A stretch of 64,000 nucleotides of DNA from Pratylenchus scribneri (GCA_030063045.1 JAQSEB010000201.1:496001-560000); one strand, 5' to 3'; shown: positions 22,801-34,712, numbered from the stretch's first letter. Made by a program: numbers and translations. Notes: generated by a model from the letters alone, not told the origin.

Positions 22801-23226
22801 GAAAACTAGAAGTCTGCTTTTTTTGATATGAAAATCATATAAATTATTTTTTTAGTACATGATGAGTTATTATTAACGACGACAAATCGACTCGACAATA
22901 AGACTCTTTGGGAATTAGTTTTTACTTTTTATTAATTAAAATTTCAAGAAAAATTAATATTTTAAATGCAAATTTTCCTAAAAACTTTCTTTCTAGTCAT
23001 TAGCCTTTTAATTTTTATTTTTTTGAAGTGGCACAAATTTCATTCACTTCCCATAAAATAGGATTGTGGCGTCTCTCATATAAAGGCACCAAGTTTTGCG
23101 GTCGAAGAACCACCGCCAAAACCTGCTGCAGTGGAACAACCGCCGGTGGATAATGAGGACATGGAGGCCGTAAAGGCCACAACAACAGAGGGATATCGAA
23201 GGCGAATGGTGCAGAAAAAGCATTGA
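19892..23226 (+). CDS. Cuticle collagen
   Basis: Nine exons (19892-20056, 20462-20674, 21445-21474, 21521-21624, 21671-21843, 21893-21943, 21991-22021, 22181-22313 and 23062-23226) give about 354 residues. The N-terminus has a hydrophobic segment ([20 protein letters not shown]) as in secreted nematode cuticle collagens. A basic RHRR site at about residues 98-101 looks like the furin/BLI-4 processing site. Cysteine clusters ([11 protein letters not shown], then CVICP, then YCPSDCG) flank several Gly-X-Y blocks such as [13 protein letters not shown], an organisation used for trimer register and cross-linking. The C-terminal tail is Pro/Glu-rich, then basic, ending MVQKKH. Stop 23224-23226 is followed by AATAAA at 23263. 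All phases agree. The start is the first in-frame ATG after a stop. Introns 1 and 8 carry repeat elements. Confidence 0.95.
20121..20414. mobile_element. Foldback repeat in collagen intron 1
   Basis: The left arm, from CCCAGCGAAAC through ATACCATTCGGAAGCC to TCTAGAAAGTGGC, pairs imperfectly with the right arm GCCACTTTTTAGAGGACATT through CCCTGGG. No coding capacity; no clear target duplication. Confidence 0.6.
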
Positions 23227-23439
23227 AAAATGAGAAATAATAAAATGGAACAATTTTTATGCAATAAAAATGAATAAAATATAAAAAACATCCATTCAAA
23301 AAGTCCATTAAATTTTCTTTACACAAAACTCAATTTGAAGATGTTTTGGTGGCATGGAATTCTTATTAAATTTTTTTATGGTAAATAATTTTTAATAAAT
23401 TATCAAAAAAATGCTTTTGGGCATCAAAATGTGAAATAT

Positions 23440-25444
23440 TTAAGTCTCTTTGTTGGTCTCTTTTAATGATTTGATCACTTGTTGCCAATCTTTCCGAGCA
23501 CGAATTGCACCGATTTTGCCATCTTTGAGGTATTTTGGCTCCGTGTGAAGGAAATCAAAATCATTTTCCGGATTTGCTTGATTATTTGCGAAAATCGCCT
23601 AAATTTAAAGCTCGTTTATAAATTAATAATTAATTGAATTACCTGAATAATAACCCGCGCATATTCAATTATATAAATTCCACAATCGCCAGGCATTTCC
23701 ATCGGTGGATTTTTCGACAATGCACGAATTTCGTTTGACACCCCAAAATAAGTTTGCATTTTTGCGGTGAACTATAAATAATAAGGTTATACTTTTTTTA
23801 CTGACAAAACAGTTTTTGACTTCTAATAATCCAAAAACCTGTTTTAGTCCCTATAAATTTATACAAATTGTAGATTTCATCGAATCGAAACGCATCGATT
23901 GGTTATAATTTGTCATGTTTTTATCAAAAATCAAGAGTGTTAAAGAGTTTAGATCATTTTTTTGGTTTTAAACTCTTTAATTTTGGGCAAAAACCTAATA
24001 ATTTTTTATACCATCGATACGACTCGATGAGATCTACAAAATCATTATTAGGTTTTTAGAGTCTAAACCAGTTTTTGATTTATTAGAAATCAAAAGCTGT
24101 TTTTGTCTACAAAAAAAGTAACAAATAAATTTTATGGCCAAAGTACCAAAATCTTTGGATAAAAAAATTAAAATAATAAAACCTTTTTAACGCCGCCTTC
24201 CACTTCCATGTTTCCCGTATAATTTGCCGGGTCAATCCAAAAGAATTGTCGTTGATTTGGATCGAACAAAATTAGTGACCTAATATTTATTTGCACAAAT
24301 TTAATTTTTGGAATTTATTTTTGTAAACCAATGCGTTCCACTGTAAATTCGATCCGGATTTTGGCTGTCATTGTAAATGAAAATTGCCCATTTTGTTGGA
24401 TCCAATCCAATATTTTGCAAAAGTGTTTTGAGTTCCGCATTCTCATGAAATTTGATTAATTCACATTGGCTGGCATCAACAATCTTTGTAAAATTATAAA
24501 AGGAATAAATATTTTTTGAAGAGAATTTTCATTTTTTTTACCGAAAGAAATGCATTTTTTGCCGAGTGATTGGTTTTCTGATTCAACTTTTTGTGCTGGT
24601 TTTCTGATTACAACTTTTTTGTGCTGGATCTTAGACCCCCAAACCCTATACCCATTTTATAGAGCTCATCGAGACTCGTCGATTGATGTATAATTTGTCA
24701 GAGTTTGGCCACAATTAAAGGTATTAAACCGTCTAAATCATATTTTGGTTTATTAACTCTTTTAGTTTTGATGAACCAAACCACGACAAATTATATATCA
24801 ATCGACGTGTCTCGATGAGCTCTATAAAATCGTATAAGATTTGGGGGTCGAGGATCAAGCACAAAAAAGTTATAATCAAAAAACCAATCTCTCGGCAAAA
24901 AAAATTCGCACCAATTATAAAAGCAAATATGGTAAATGAGCCATCGCATTTTTTGGCCATTTTCTCAACAATTTTTGAATTTAATGATATTTTTTGAAAA
25001 TTTTGTTAAGCTTTTTCTCTAGACTAAAAAATTTTGCTAACAAAATGATTAATCCAAAGATAATTTGGATAGAAAATTGTGGCCAAAATGACAAAAATTG
25101 TCCCATATATTTTGGTATATTTTGCCTTTTTTGGCCATATATATTTTTATTTTCAATTGTTTGCCAAATTTAAGGCTAATATTCGATTGAAAATTTCGTA
25201 AAATTTTATGCAAAAATTGCACATGAAATATTTACCAAAATTGTTGTTCTTTTGTTTTGGCTACAAATTTGATCGGCCAAATAATTAATTGCAAAATTGA
25301 CCATATTGTCCGTGAGCCAATTATGCCCAATCAATGAATGAGCTTGGAAAATAAATAATTTTAATAAAAATATTAAATGTGAAAAATATTCAAACCATCT
25401 TCTTCGTTGATTGTATAATCTTGGTAAATAAAAAGGCGAGCCAT
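23440..25444 (-). CDS. SENP8/NEDP1-like deneddylase (Ulp1, peptidase C48)
   Basis: Six exons (25444-25396, 25342-25236, 24483-24329, 24279-24183, 23771-23643 and 23598-23440) give 231 residues, close to the usual length of SENP8. Members remove NEDD8 (or SUMO) from targets by cysteine proteolysis. Seen here are an N-terminal substrate-contact region with NWLTDNMVNFAINYL, the catalytic His at about 103 in GTHWSLILF, Asp at about 120 in FFWIDPAN and Cys at about 166 in GDCGIYIIEY. The His-Asp-Cys spacing matches SENP8. The Gln that normally sits about six residues before the Cys and forms the oxyanion hole is not obvious; the stretch reads NPPMEMPGDCG. Two introns contain foldback elements. NEDD8 versus SUMO specificity is inferred from size and order only. 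Confidence 0.88.
23790..24121. mobile_element. Foldback element, copy A
   Basis: It is a long imperfect palindrome lying between two exons of the protease gene. The ends are TACTTTTTTTACTGACAAAA and the inverse of TTTTGTCTACAAAAAAAGTA. Shared family words are GATCTACAAA, CGATGAGATC and AAACTCTTTAATTTTG. Other copies are at 24554, 25735, 27860 and 28975. Confidence 0.8.
24554..24905. mobile_element. Foldback element, copy B
   Basis: It sits in intron 2 of the protease gene. The terminal arms TTTTTTGCCGAG and CTCGGCAAAAAA are inverted. The interior carries the family words CTCATCGAGAC, GATTGATGTATAATTTGTC and their inverse copies. Its outer ends differ from copy A although the core is related. 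Confidence 0.75.
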
Positions 25445-25734
25445 TTTCTTTTCTAAAAAATTCAATTATTTATTTTTATTTATATTAGATTTTTCTTTAA
25501 AAATACAAATTACAAAAAATAATATTATTATTACAGACAAATAATTTGAAAGAAAGTGTATTGCCCTTATTAGGTGTTTTATTATTATTATTAATTATTT
25601 TAATGGAAAATTAATTAATGAATAATTTTAAATATAATGTATTGGGGTAGAATGTTCGGTTGAATGGTGTTTTAAATCGACATTTATAATTTAAATTTAG
25701 GTATTCTAATGAATCAAAAATAAATCAGAAATAG

Positions 25735-26015
25735 GTTTTATACCCTACAAATTTTGTACTAATTTGTAAATCTGATCGAGAGGAATTAATTGTTATATGA
25801 TGTTAAGTTTTGGCCAAAAATTAAAGAGTGTAAAACCAAAAAATTGAAAATATAGTTTAAACGGTTTAATACCCTTAAATTTTGACCAAACCATGACAAA
25901 TTATATACCTTTCGATGCGTCTTGATGAGATCTACAAATTGGTATAAGGTTTGTAGGGACAAAAACCGGTTTCTGATTTAATAGAAGTCAAAAACTGTTT
26001 ATAGACATTTTACTG
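25735..26015. mobile_element. Foldback element, copy C
   Basis: It lies in the divergent spacer (25445-26674) between the protease and zinc-finger genes, close to both promoters. The core words TTTAAACGGTTTAATACC and CTTGATGAGATCTACAAATT are shared with copy D. The rest of this spacer shows no gene. Confidence 0.75.
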
Positions 26016-26339
26016 GATAGACATTTTGTGAGTCTGCGATCTGCGTATGTTTTTTTTTATTTAAAAATGTAATTATTATTTACAATGACGAAGCCCTCCA
26101 ACTCTCAAAAACTAATCGATTTTGCATTAGTTGTCCAATTTTGTTCATAAAATTATTCGGAAAAATTCTTCTAGAAATTTAGAAAATTAATAAGTTGAAA
26201 ATTTAACTAATAATTTGTAAAAAGAATTTACAAAATATAATTGGATCAAAATTAAAAATCATTTTTTACTTTTTAATAAAAAAGAAGTGAGCATTTACCA
26301 ATATTTATTTTAGAATTATTTTTATTTCCTTTTGGTTTT

Positions 26340-26515
26340 TAGTACATATTATCTGGGTGCACATTTTTTTCTCCCCCAGAATTATACCTTAAATTACACC
26401 CAAAATTGGTTAACCTTGAAATCATCTAAAATCACTGTTTTTCATCTTTTTTTACAATCAAATATGAATACAATAAAAACTGAGAATCCCAAAATAATTT
26501 TTTTAATATCATAAA
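26340..26515. mobile_element. TATTATCTG-ended dispersed repeat
   Basis: It starts ACATATTATCTGGGTGCACA and resembles 19010-19190 over its length (CATCTAAAATCA, ATCAAATATGAAT). The small plus-strand frame inside it is not a gene. Confidence 0.5.
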
Positions 26516-26674
26516 CTATTTTTGAATGAATTAATTTAACTCTTTTTTAATAATTTCCATATAAAAATTTATACAAAAATTTCAATCATTTTTTCAATTC
26601 TTTTCTAAAAGATTACAAACGAGTATTTTTTAATTAACTATTTAAAATTTTAGTAAAAATATTTCCAAAACTAA

Positions 26675-29600
26675 ATGTCAAGAACTCGGGAATATTATAA
26701 AATGAAAGATTATAATAAAATGAAAGCAATGACCGAAGAATATTGCGCCAAAGGGATTGGTGCTGTCGAAACGAATCAAAAAATGCTGGAGAAATTCGGC
26801 GATTCGACACCAACAATTTGTACAATTTATAAATGGAGACGTGATTTTCTGGATAGAAAGGTTTACTTACGCAAAATTGGAAATTAATTATTGATTTTTT
26901 ACTGAAGAAAAATAAAATTTTAAGGCAACTATTTTTACTATAAAAATTTTTTACAACATTGAAAAATAATTTTTATCATTTCTATAAATTGATAATAAAT
27001 TTTCTAAAATCAATTTTTTTTAAAATTCTAAGCGAGGACATGATGACGAAGAAGGAGGAGGGAAAATAAATGTGTTGGATGATGTCCAACAAAAATTGGC
27101 CAAAATTCCGCGGAAAGTTTCGTTGGAAAAATATTGTGCCGATTGCAATCGAGATTTGTGCACCCGGCAATATTATGAATTGCATATGCTCAAAGTATGG
27201 GGAAAATTAATTAATTTGTATATTTTTGGAAAATATCAATAATTTCTAGCTTCACGATGTTCTTCTGGGCGATTCAAAACCGGCTATTGAATATTTGGAT
27301 GAGTTGGAACCATCCTGGACACAACATATCATTTTCAGGTTTTCGCACTAAATTAAATAGAAACAAAATTTGAGTATAATTGGAAAAAAAAGAGTAAAAA
27401 TTCGAAACTATTTCATCAATAATCGGATTTAAAAAATTCGACGAGAAACCGGTTTAAAAAATTCGAAACTATTCTACGCGAAACCGGTTTAAAAAAAGAT
27501 TCACCTCGAGAAACCGGTTTAAAAATCCGAACAATTTTTTGCACGAAACCGGATTAAAAAAATTCTCCTTGAGAAACCGTTTTAAAAAATGCAAATTTTT
27601 CCATGAGAAACCGGTTTAAAAACTATTCCACCCGAAACAGGTTTATTCGTATTAAATTTTTGCAAATCACGAAATAAACTCGATACCTATCTGCGATCAT
27701 CAAAACCCCTAAAACCGTCTACTAGTAGTAAAAAAATATTAATAGGCCTAAAAATAGAATTAAAATTGAGAAATGTGCTAGAGTATTACATAATTAATAA
27801 ATAATTTCCCTAATATTATTTTCAATTTCTATTGGATACTATTATTTGTGGTTTTTGAACCCTAATAAATAAGAAACCGTTTTTAGACCCTATAAACCTT
27901 ATACCAATTTTGTAGATCTCATCAAGACGCGTCGAATGGTATATAATATGTAGGGCGCGGATTTCTATGCACCAAAAAGTGCCAAAATATGCAAAATTTT
28001 GATCAAAAACCATTAAAATATGCAATTTTTCGTTTTTTATTGCATTTTTGTAGGAAAATTTTTGCCAAAAAAGTGCCAAAATATGCATTTGCATATAAAT
28101 ATATGCAATTTCATAAAAATCCGCCACCTAATAATATGTCATGTTTTGGCTCAAAATTAAAGAGTTAAACAAAAAATTGGAAATATGGTTTAAACGGTTT
28201 AATACTCTTTAATTTTGGACCAAACCATAACAAATTATATACCTTTCGATGCGTCTCGATGAGATCTACAAATTGGTATAAGGTTTGTAGGGTCTAAAAC
28301 CGGTTTCTGATTTATTAGAAGTCAAAAACTGTTTTGTTGGTAAAAAATATTTTATCAATTTTTATATTTGGCCCCCACAGATGCGATGCTTGTTTCGGCG
28401 GAGCATTGGATTATGACACAATTGAAGAATGGCAACAGCATAAATTGTTGGAACATGGCCAACAAATGCGAATGCCAAAATGGTGTTCCAACATCGCCGC
28501 TGCAAAATCATCGGTTAATTCATTCAAAAAAATAATATTGGAAAATAAACTAAATTATGTCAATTTAAAGAATGTCAAATCGCCGCCGCCGCCATCCAAA
28601 ATGTCATTACAAAATGTGAAATCATCAATGTCACCGCCAGCGCCAGTAGCTGCTGCTGCCATTCCACCAAAATATACTAATGTGATGATCATTCGCCGGC
28701 GGGACCAATCTTTGCCCGCTTCGAGCTTTTTACGGTGATTTTTTATGCATTGTATTCGATTTTGATTTACACACTGCCAAAAATAGTATAGTCGCCGACA
28801 TTATTATTGTTTAAAATCAATGGAGATACTCCAATTTTAACTCATATAGACATCCTAGAGAGCATTAATTTATCGTTCATTTGACCTCTGTTCTCTGCTG
28901 GTCGATTTAATTGATTGTGAGGAAATGTTAATTCTGGAAAAATTTTTCACAAAAAAAGAAGTTTTTTACTTATGACAAATCTGAAACCTATTTTAGACCC
29001 TACAAACCTTATATCAATTTATAGATCTCATCGAGACGCATCGATTGGTATATAAAATTCATGGTTTGGTCAAAATTAAAGGGCTTTAAACCATATTTGT
29101 AATTTTTGGTTTTAAACACTTTAATTTTGGGCCAAAATCTGACATTTTATATACCATTTGATGCGTCTCGATGAGATTAACAAAATAATATACTTACATT
29201 TTGTTGTGTCTAAAATCGGTTTCTCTGATTTAATAGAAGTCAAAATTTGTTTTTTACAAAAAAAAAAAGTATCCGCATAACTTTGGTCCAAACCTCCAAA
29301 AAAGTAATCAAAATTAAATCGATTTGAAAATAAAATCTTAAAAATTAAAATGACGAAATGAATCAAAGGGATCTTAAGATCAAAGTTATAGAATCGAAAT
29401 ATAAATCAGCTTCTATTTATAATATTAAAATATTTCCTTTTTCTAGTCGTTCAAACCGTGTCCCAAAACCAATTTCCCGATTGAATTATTTGTTATTGGC
29501 CAAGGATGACAATGATGAGATGGAAGAAAGTGGAGATGAGGAGGAGGAAGAACGCAAAACTACACCAAAAGGTGGGAAAATTTTACAAATTAATAAAAAA

Positions 29601-32600
29601 AAATTTACAACCCGTAAAGTATTTCCGAAAAAAGTGCGCCATGTGAATTTTATGAAAGGAACAAAGGATGATGGTTCTTCAACAAATGAAGGGTCGTCGA
29701 AATTAGAAGGAAATAATAAAGAAAAGGTAGGTGGGCTTTAAGTTTGTTAATTCATTTGTTTGTTTTGGTAATAAATTGAGAACTCTGCATATTTTGATTC
29801 ATTCAATTATTTTCGATGAGATAAACACTTAAATAATTTTTTTAGACATTTCAATTTATAGATGTTATTTTTTTTGAACAAATTTACCCATTTTCGCATT
29901 TTTTGATGGAAAATTTCATTATAAAAATGAAATAAAAATCAAAAAATGATTATTTTATTTTAAAGTTTTCAAAATCAATTTTGGCAAATATCACGAAATA
30001 AAATTTAAATAATCAATTAATTTTTTTTCAATATAAAAATCCCCGGTACGCTACAACCTACAACTGAGCGACGGCGATTGCAACTAATTAAGGGCTAAAT
30101 TAAAGATTTTGTTATCAAATTAAATAGCTTCTCACTTCTTGCTATCAATTGATATAAAATTTATTTGGATTGATTCAGAATTAGCAGAGTAATACTTAAA
30201 AAAACTTAAAATAAGACTATTAATATTTATAAATTAGCGAATTTTTCATAGTTTTTTGAACACAATTCCAGCAAATCTTAACCAATTCAAATAAATTTTT
30301 TATCTATTTGATAGCCAAAAGTGCACTCTTTAATTTGATATCAAAATCATCAATATCAGTTTAGCCCTTAATTAGCTACAAGCGCTGTCGCCCATTTCCT
30401 GTCCTTAATAACAGGTATTTGATATTTATTTTAGATAAAATTATAATTTTATTCCAATTAAAAATATAATAATTTTTTAAATTTATAAAAAAATATTTTA
30501 TAGCCATCAGCAGTACATGTAAAACAACAACAACGAGAAGAAGTGAATGTAAATGGGGAAGTGAATGGTGGAATTGGTGGATTTTCAAAGGAAGAAAAGG
30601 TGGAAATTGTGATAAAGGAGAAAGCGGTGGAAAAAGTACAAATTCGAATTCAAAAACCACCGCAAGAAAATCCACCGGTAATAAATTATGAATAAATGGT
30701 AAAAATTTTATACTAAAATTTTCAGCAAGTCAATAAAAAAGCCGACGAATTATTCACTCCTCCACCAAAAAGAGTTCGGTTGTTATCGACGGACACGTTG
30801 GATGCGGCCACTACACTTTTGAAGTTGACATTCGGTTCACAGCTCAATTTAACGGACGACGATATTTTAGAAGAGGTAATAAAGTAAAGGGAAATATTAA
30901 AATTGTCCAAAATTTTTTTAAAATTATTTAGTGATTTTCCTATACACTCTATACCACCAATCGACATAACCAAACAATAGATCTTCTAAAGATACATCAA
31001 TGGATTTTGGTTTGGCTTATGGTTGTGTAATCCCGACTTGTCGTACCCTAAACCCTACCCTACCCTACACTAAACCTCATTCGACATCAAGGCAATTAGG
31101 GTTAGGGGGTAGGTAGGTTCGGATGGATTTTAGGGTTTTAGGAAATAAGCTTAGAAATTAAGGTAGATTTTTCTCTTTGATAAATTTTTGCGCCCCACCC
31201 CCTCTCCTGATAAATGTTTGTCCTTCGTTAAATGACTATTACCTTTTTTATTTAAATAAAATAAATACAATTCAATATTTTCAATGTTTATTTTTGCATC
31301 AAATTAAAATGGCAATAATAATATTTTATATTATATTCAATTAAAGCAAAATTCGCCCACAATTGTCAATGAATGCAGCAATGGTGCTGGTGAAACGATT
31401 AAGACGACCACAACAAAAACAACAACAATAAGTGGCACCACCCCCACTTCCAGCTCATCAAATTTGCCACATTCTCCCCCGCAAACCGTGTCCACAAATA
31501 ATTCCGTTTCAATTCAACCACAATCTATGCCAGCAGCCAAATTGATGCCAATCGAATCCACCAATTTGAAATCGCCACCGGCGCCTCCTCTTCATTTACC
31601 ATTACCACAACCATCAACAAATGTGGGTTTTTTATTTCCGAAATCCAAAAACATTTTATTTGGATACAATTGATTGATTTTTCTGATTTTTTAATGCATT
31701 ATTATCCTTAGTTGTCAGATTTTTTAAAATTTGGTCATGAAAATATTTAGTAATTTTAGAATCGAAGAAAAATTTTCTTAAAATAATATGACTAGGAAAT
31801 CGTTAAGATTTATGTCAGAGGGATCTTCAGATTTTGAGAAGTATCATCCACTTTTCAATTTTAAAAATTTAATACGAATAAACCAGTTTTGCAGGAAATA
31901 TTTTCGGATTTTTTGAACCGATTTTTCAACGTGAATTTTTTAAACCGATTTTCCACGGTAAATTTTTTTAAACCGGTTTCATGCTAAAAAAGTTTCAGAT
32001 TTTTAAACCTTTTTTTGGGTGAAATAGTTTCGAATTTCTTTAAATTTTTGAGCCACAGGCAAATTTTAAATTTTAACGAAGAATGGACCTAGGTGAAATT
32101 TAATCAAAAAAAATTTCGTTGAAAAATTTTACCAAATACGAACTTGTTGAAGAAAAAATTTATACATTAGTTCGAATAAAGTAAAATTATTTAAAAAATA
32201 TATCTCTGATCTCTGATTTGTATTTATTCCAATTTACTTCAGATTTCATCGGCTTTATCCAATACGGCAGAATTGGCGACAGAATTGCATAAAGCAGAGG
32301 AGAGGAAGGCAGCTGAGAGACGCATTCAGGCATTGAAGAACATTCAATGGCTATTCGATCAAGCCATGCTTCAATTCCAACAATATTTGGCCGCAATGCC
32401 CACATCAACAAATAATGGGAATGGACCACAAATCAATGGAATTCAGCAGGTGAAAAATTGATGCATTTTTAAAATATGTTTTTATGGAATTTTACATTTT
32501 ATAATAGGGAGGGATTTTTATTGATATAGAATTCCGAAATATAGTAGGAATAAAATATTTATATAAAAATAGGCAAAATATTGATGAAATGATGACAAAA

Positions 32601-33281
32601 AAATTTTAATTCAAAAAATTTCGCTGTTAATTCGATCACAAATTAAAAATTATTCAAACTTCGATGCTTTTTTCAGAAAATTTTAATAAATATTTCATTT
32701 CCAAAATATTCAATTTTTAGATTAATTGTAGAAAAAATTTCACAATAAATTTGGTTAATTTTTTTTTATTGAAAATCCGAAATTTTCAAAAAAATCGAAA
32801 TATTTTCAAAAAATTCTAAATTTTTGCAAAAATTTAAAGTATTTAGAAAGTGCAGAAATTTTTTCAATAAAGTTTTAAAATTTTCAAAAATTTTATTTTT
32901 TAAAAAAACTTTTCTAAAAATTATAAAATTTTAAAATTCTTCCAAAAAACTCAAAATATTGACAAATATGTAATGAAAATCAACAAAAACATTAATAAAA
33001 ATATGTTTTTAATTGATTTCAAGCTATTTTATCTTAGCAAAAAATATTGATATCAATAAAAATCCGCTCCCTATAATTATCAAAGTACAATTTGACACGG
33101 TTATGGTATATCGAATTTGAATCATTTTTGAACACAGGATGAATGTGCCATTTCCAATTTGGTGCCATCTTCTTCATCAATGAATTTGGGGACAACCTCT
33201 TCTACATCTATGCCAATGGCCATCCAAAATGGAAACAATCCTTCTTCATCGATGGCAACGACCAAAACAAACAATAAATAA
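26675..33281 (+). CDS. Protein with two C2H2-like zinc fingers and a predicted N-terminal HTH, unrecognised family
   Basis: Ten exons (26675-26860, 27033-27194, 27250-27338, 28381-28734, 29447-29726, 30504-30677, 30726-30875, 31347-31622, 32243-32449 and 33138-33281) give 673 residues with consistent phases. The N-terminal 60 residues (MKAMTEEYCAKGIGAVETNQ, then TICTIYKWRRDFL) look helical and resemble a helix-turn-helix. Finger 1 is C-x2-C-x12-H-x4-H (YCADCNRDLC then ELHMLKLH) and crosses an exon junction. Finger 2 starts RCDACFGGALDYD and ends QHKLLEH. There follow an acidic run (DDNDEMEESGDEEEEE), a basic stretch (KKKFTTRKVFPKKVRH), Ser/Thr/Pro-rich linkers and a helical segment near the end (HKAEERKAAERRIQALKNIQ). 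This suggests a nuclear DNA- or chromatin-binding protein; that is inference. Several introns carry foldback elements. Confidence 0.82.
27410..27655. repeat. Degenerate ~30-bp array of GAAACCGGTTTAAAAA
   Basis: About seven copies of CGAGAAACCGGTTTAAAAAA with AT-rich spacers lie in intron 3 of the zinc-finger gene. The inverse arrangement appears in intron 8 at 31880-32040. Confidence 0.75.
27860..28345. mobile_element. Foldback element, copy D, interrupted by a nested element
   Basis: The left arm is 27860-27950 and the right arm is 28131-28345, with the usual CATCAAGACGCGTCGAATGG and CGATGCGTCTCGATGAGATC words. A 180-bp element is inserted in it. The copy ends about 35 bp before exon 4 of the zinc-finger gene. 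Confidence 0.8.
27951..28130. mobile_element. Nested hAT-like MITE with 8-bp target duplication
   Basis: The ends TAGGGCGCGGATTT and AAATCCGCCACCTA are inverted. The perfect direct repeat ATAATATG lies on both sides (27943-27950 and 28131-28138). The interior is AT-rich with repeated GTGCCAAAATATGCA. The 180-bp size and 8-bp duplication fit a hAT-type MITE. Confidence 0.85.
28975..29265. mobile_element. Foldback element, copy E
   Basis: It lies in intron 4 of the zinc-finger gene. The arms carry TAGATCTCATCGAGACGCAT and the inverse TGCGTCTCGATGAGAT, with AAAGGGCTTTAAACC in the core. Confidence 0.75.
30067..30393. mobile_element. Inverted-repeat element in zinc-finger gene intron 5
   Basis: The left arm GCGACGGCGATTGCAACTAA continues with TTAAGGGCTAAA; the inverse of the right arm reads GCGACAGCGCTTGTAGCTAA, then TTAAGGGCTAAA. 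Interior words (ATCAAATTAAA) also appear in collagen intron 8 at 22440-22640. Confidence 0.65.
31880..32040. repeat. Degenerate TTTAAACCGGTTT array, inverse of 27410-27655
   Basis: Four or five copies of TTTTTTAAACCGRTTT with spacers CACGGTAAA and CATGCTAAA lie in intron 8 of the zinc-finger gene, opposite in orientation to the array in intron 3. Confidence 0.6.
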
Positions 33282-34712
33282 TGATAAAATGAAAAAGGAA
33301 TGGATAATGAAGTTTATTTTATGTGATGTTGATTTATTATTTTCTTTCATTAAAGTTTTTTTACCAAATATGCAACAAACCAATCCTTATCATCATATTT
33401 CCTCCCCCCTTCCATCACCAAAAATATTGGACTTCTTTTTTTTCGATAATTAATGCTGGAAACTTTTTAAATTTAAATGTTATTTTATTTTCGAATAAAC
33501 TTTCAATACGTTGAAATTTTTTATAATTTTTATTTATAAATTTGAGGTGAAAAATATTAAAAATAATATATGATTTATTTTATTGGATTATGATAGAGTT
33601 AGAAAAGAAATTCTTTGTTTTTATTATTCATTGAATTCAATAAAATTAAAATAAATCAATATTTTTTTAAATAAAGAATTTTAATATTGATTTTATTTAG
33701 ATTTTTTATGAAGGGGAAACTATTTTTGGTAAAATAATGATTTTAATATCGGATAAGTAAAAATCGAAATAATTTAATAAAAATTAACATTTAATCATTT
33801 TTCTTTAATTTTTACAAAATTTTTTGGTCAAACCCTCGCATTTCATTGTTAAATTTCACCAAAATTTAATGGCCATAATAATTCAAAGATTTGCAAATTT
33901 TTATGAGTTTAATATTTTTTTAAAAATGGAAAAATGATACAATTGCGTGTAATATTTCTAATTTTCTATAATTAATATATTATTTTAACTTTTTTAGAAA
34001 TTTTATTTTATCAACTCCAAAATCTCAAATTATTTGAGCTGTGCCAATATTAAAATATATAGTAATGAATTTATCATATATTACCTATTTTTTGGAAAAA
34101 TTTATAGATATTTAAACCAAAAATAAAAAATTATTTATTTTCACCAAAAGAATCTGAGTCAATTTGTTGTTTTCCCAGAAATTATTGCCATCGTAATATG
34201 CATTTAAAATTCCATTTTATTTATTGAAAAAAAAGTAAAATGTATAATAGTTAGGGAAGGGGCACAACCGGCGAGGAATTTTTGGATGAGAAAATTATTT
34301 AATATTTTTTTATAAAAATGCATAAGAAAAATTCAAATAAAAAAGGTAAATTAAAGAGATCATCATTGAAAAATTGCAGAAAATGAGGGAAATTCATTGA
34401 AAAATCAAATTTTTGAGCAATTAAACCAATTTGGCCATTGTTCTTCCAAAATGGGAATATGATGATTAAATGGGAGAAAAATTAAATGGGTCTCATAAGG
34501 ATGAATAATTTTTGGTATTTTGGAATGAATAAGGGCTTATCAAAAGATATGGAAGAGTAGGCAAAAATGATGGAAATTATAAAGAAAATGGATAAATTGG
34601 CCATATTCTTGGCCCAAAAAAATGCAAAAAATTTGGTTAATTTAAATGTTTTTTGAACTTTCTGAATTCGATGGAATATTCTTCTTATTTCATTTGCGCA
34701 TCCATAAAAAAA
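33282..34712. other. Convergent spacer, no gene seen
   Basis: AT-rich DNA between the stop codons of the zinc-finger and phosphatase genes. The open frames at 33229-33514 and 34646-34831 overlap real exons or 3' UTR and have no independent support. Confidence 0.6.
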
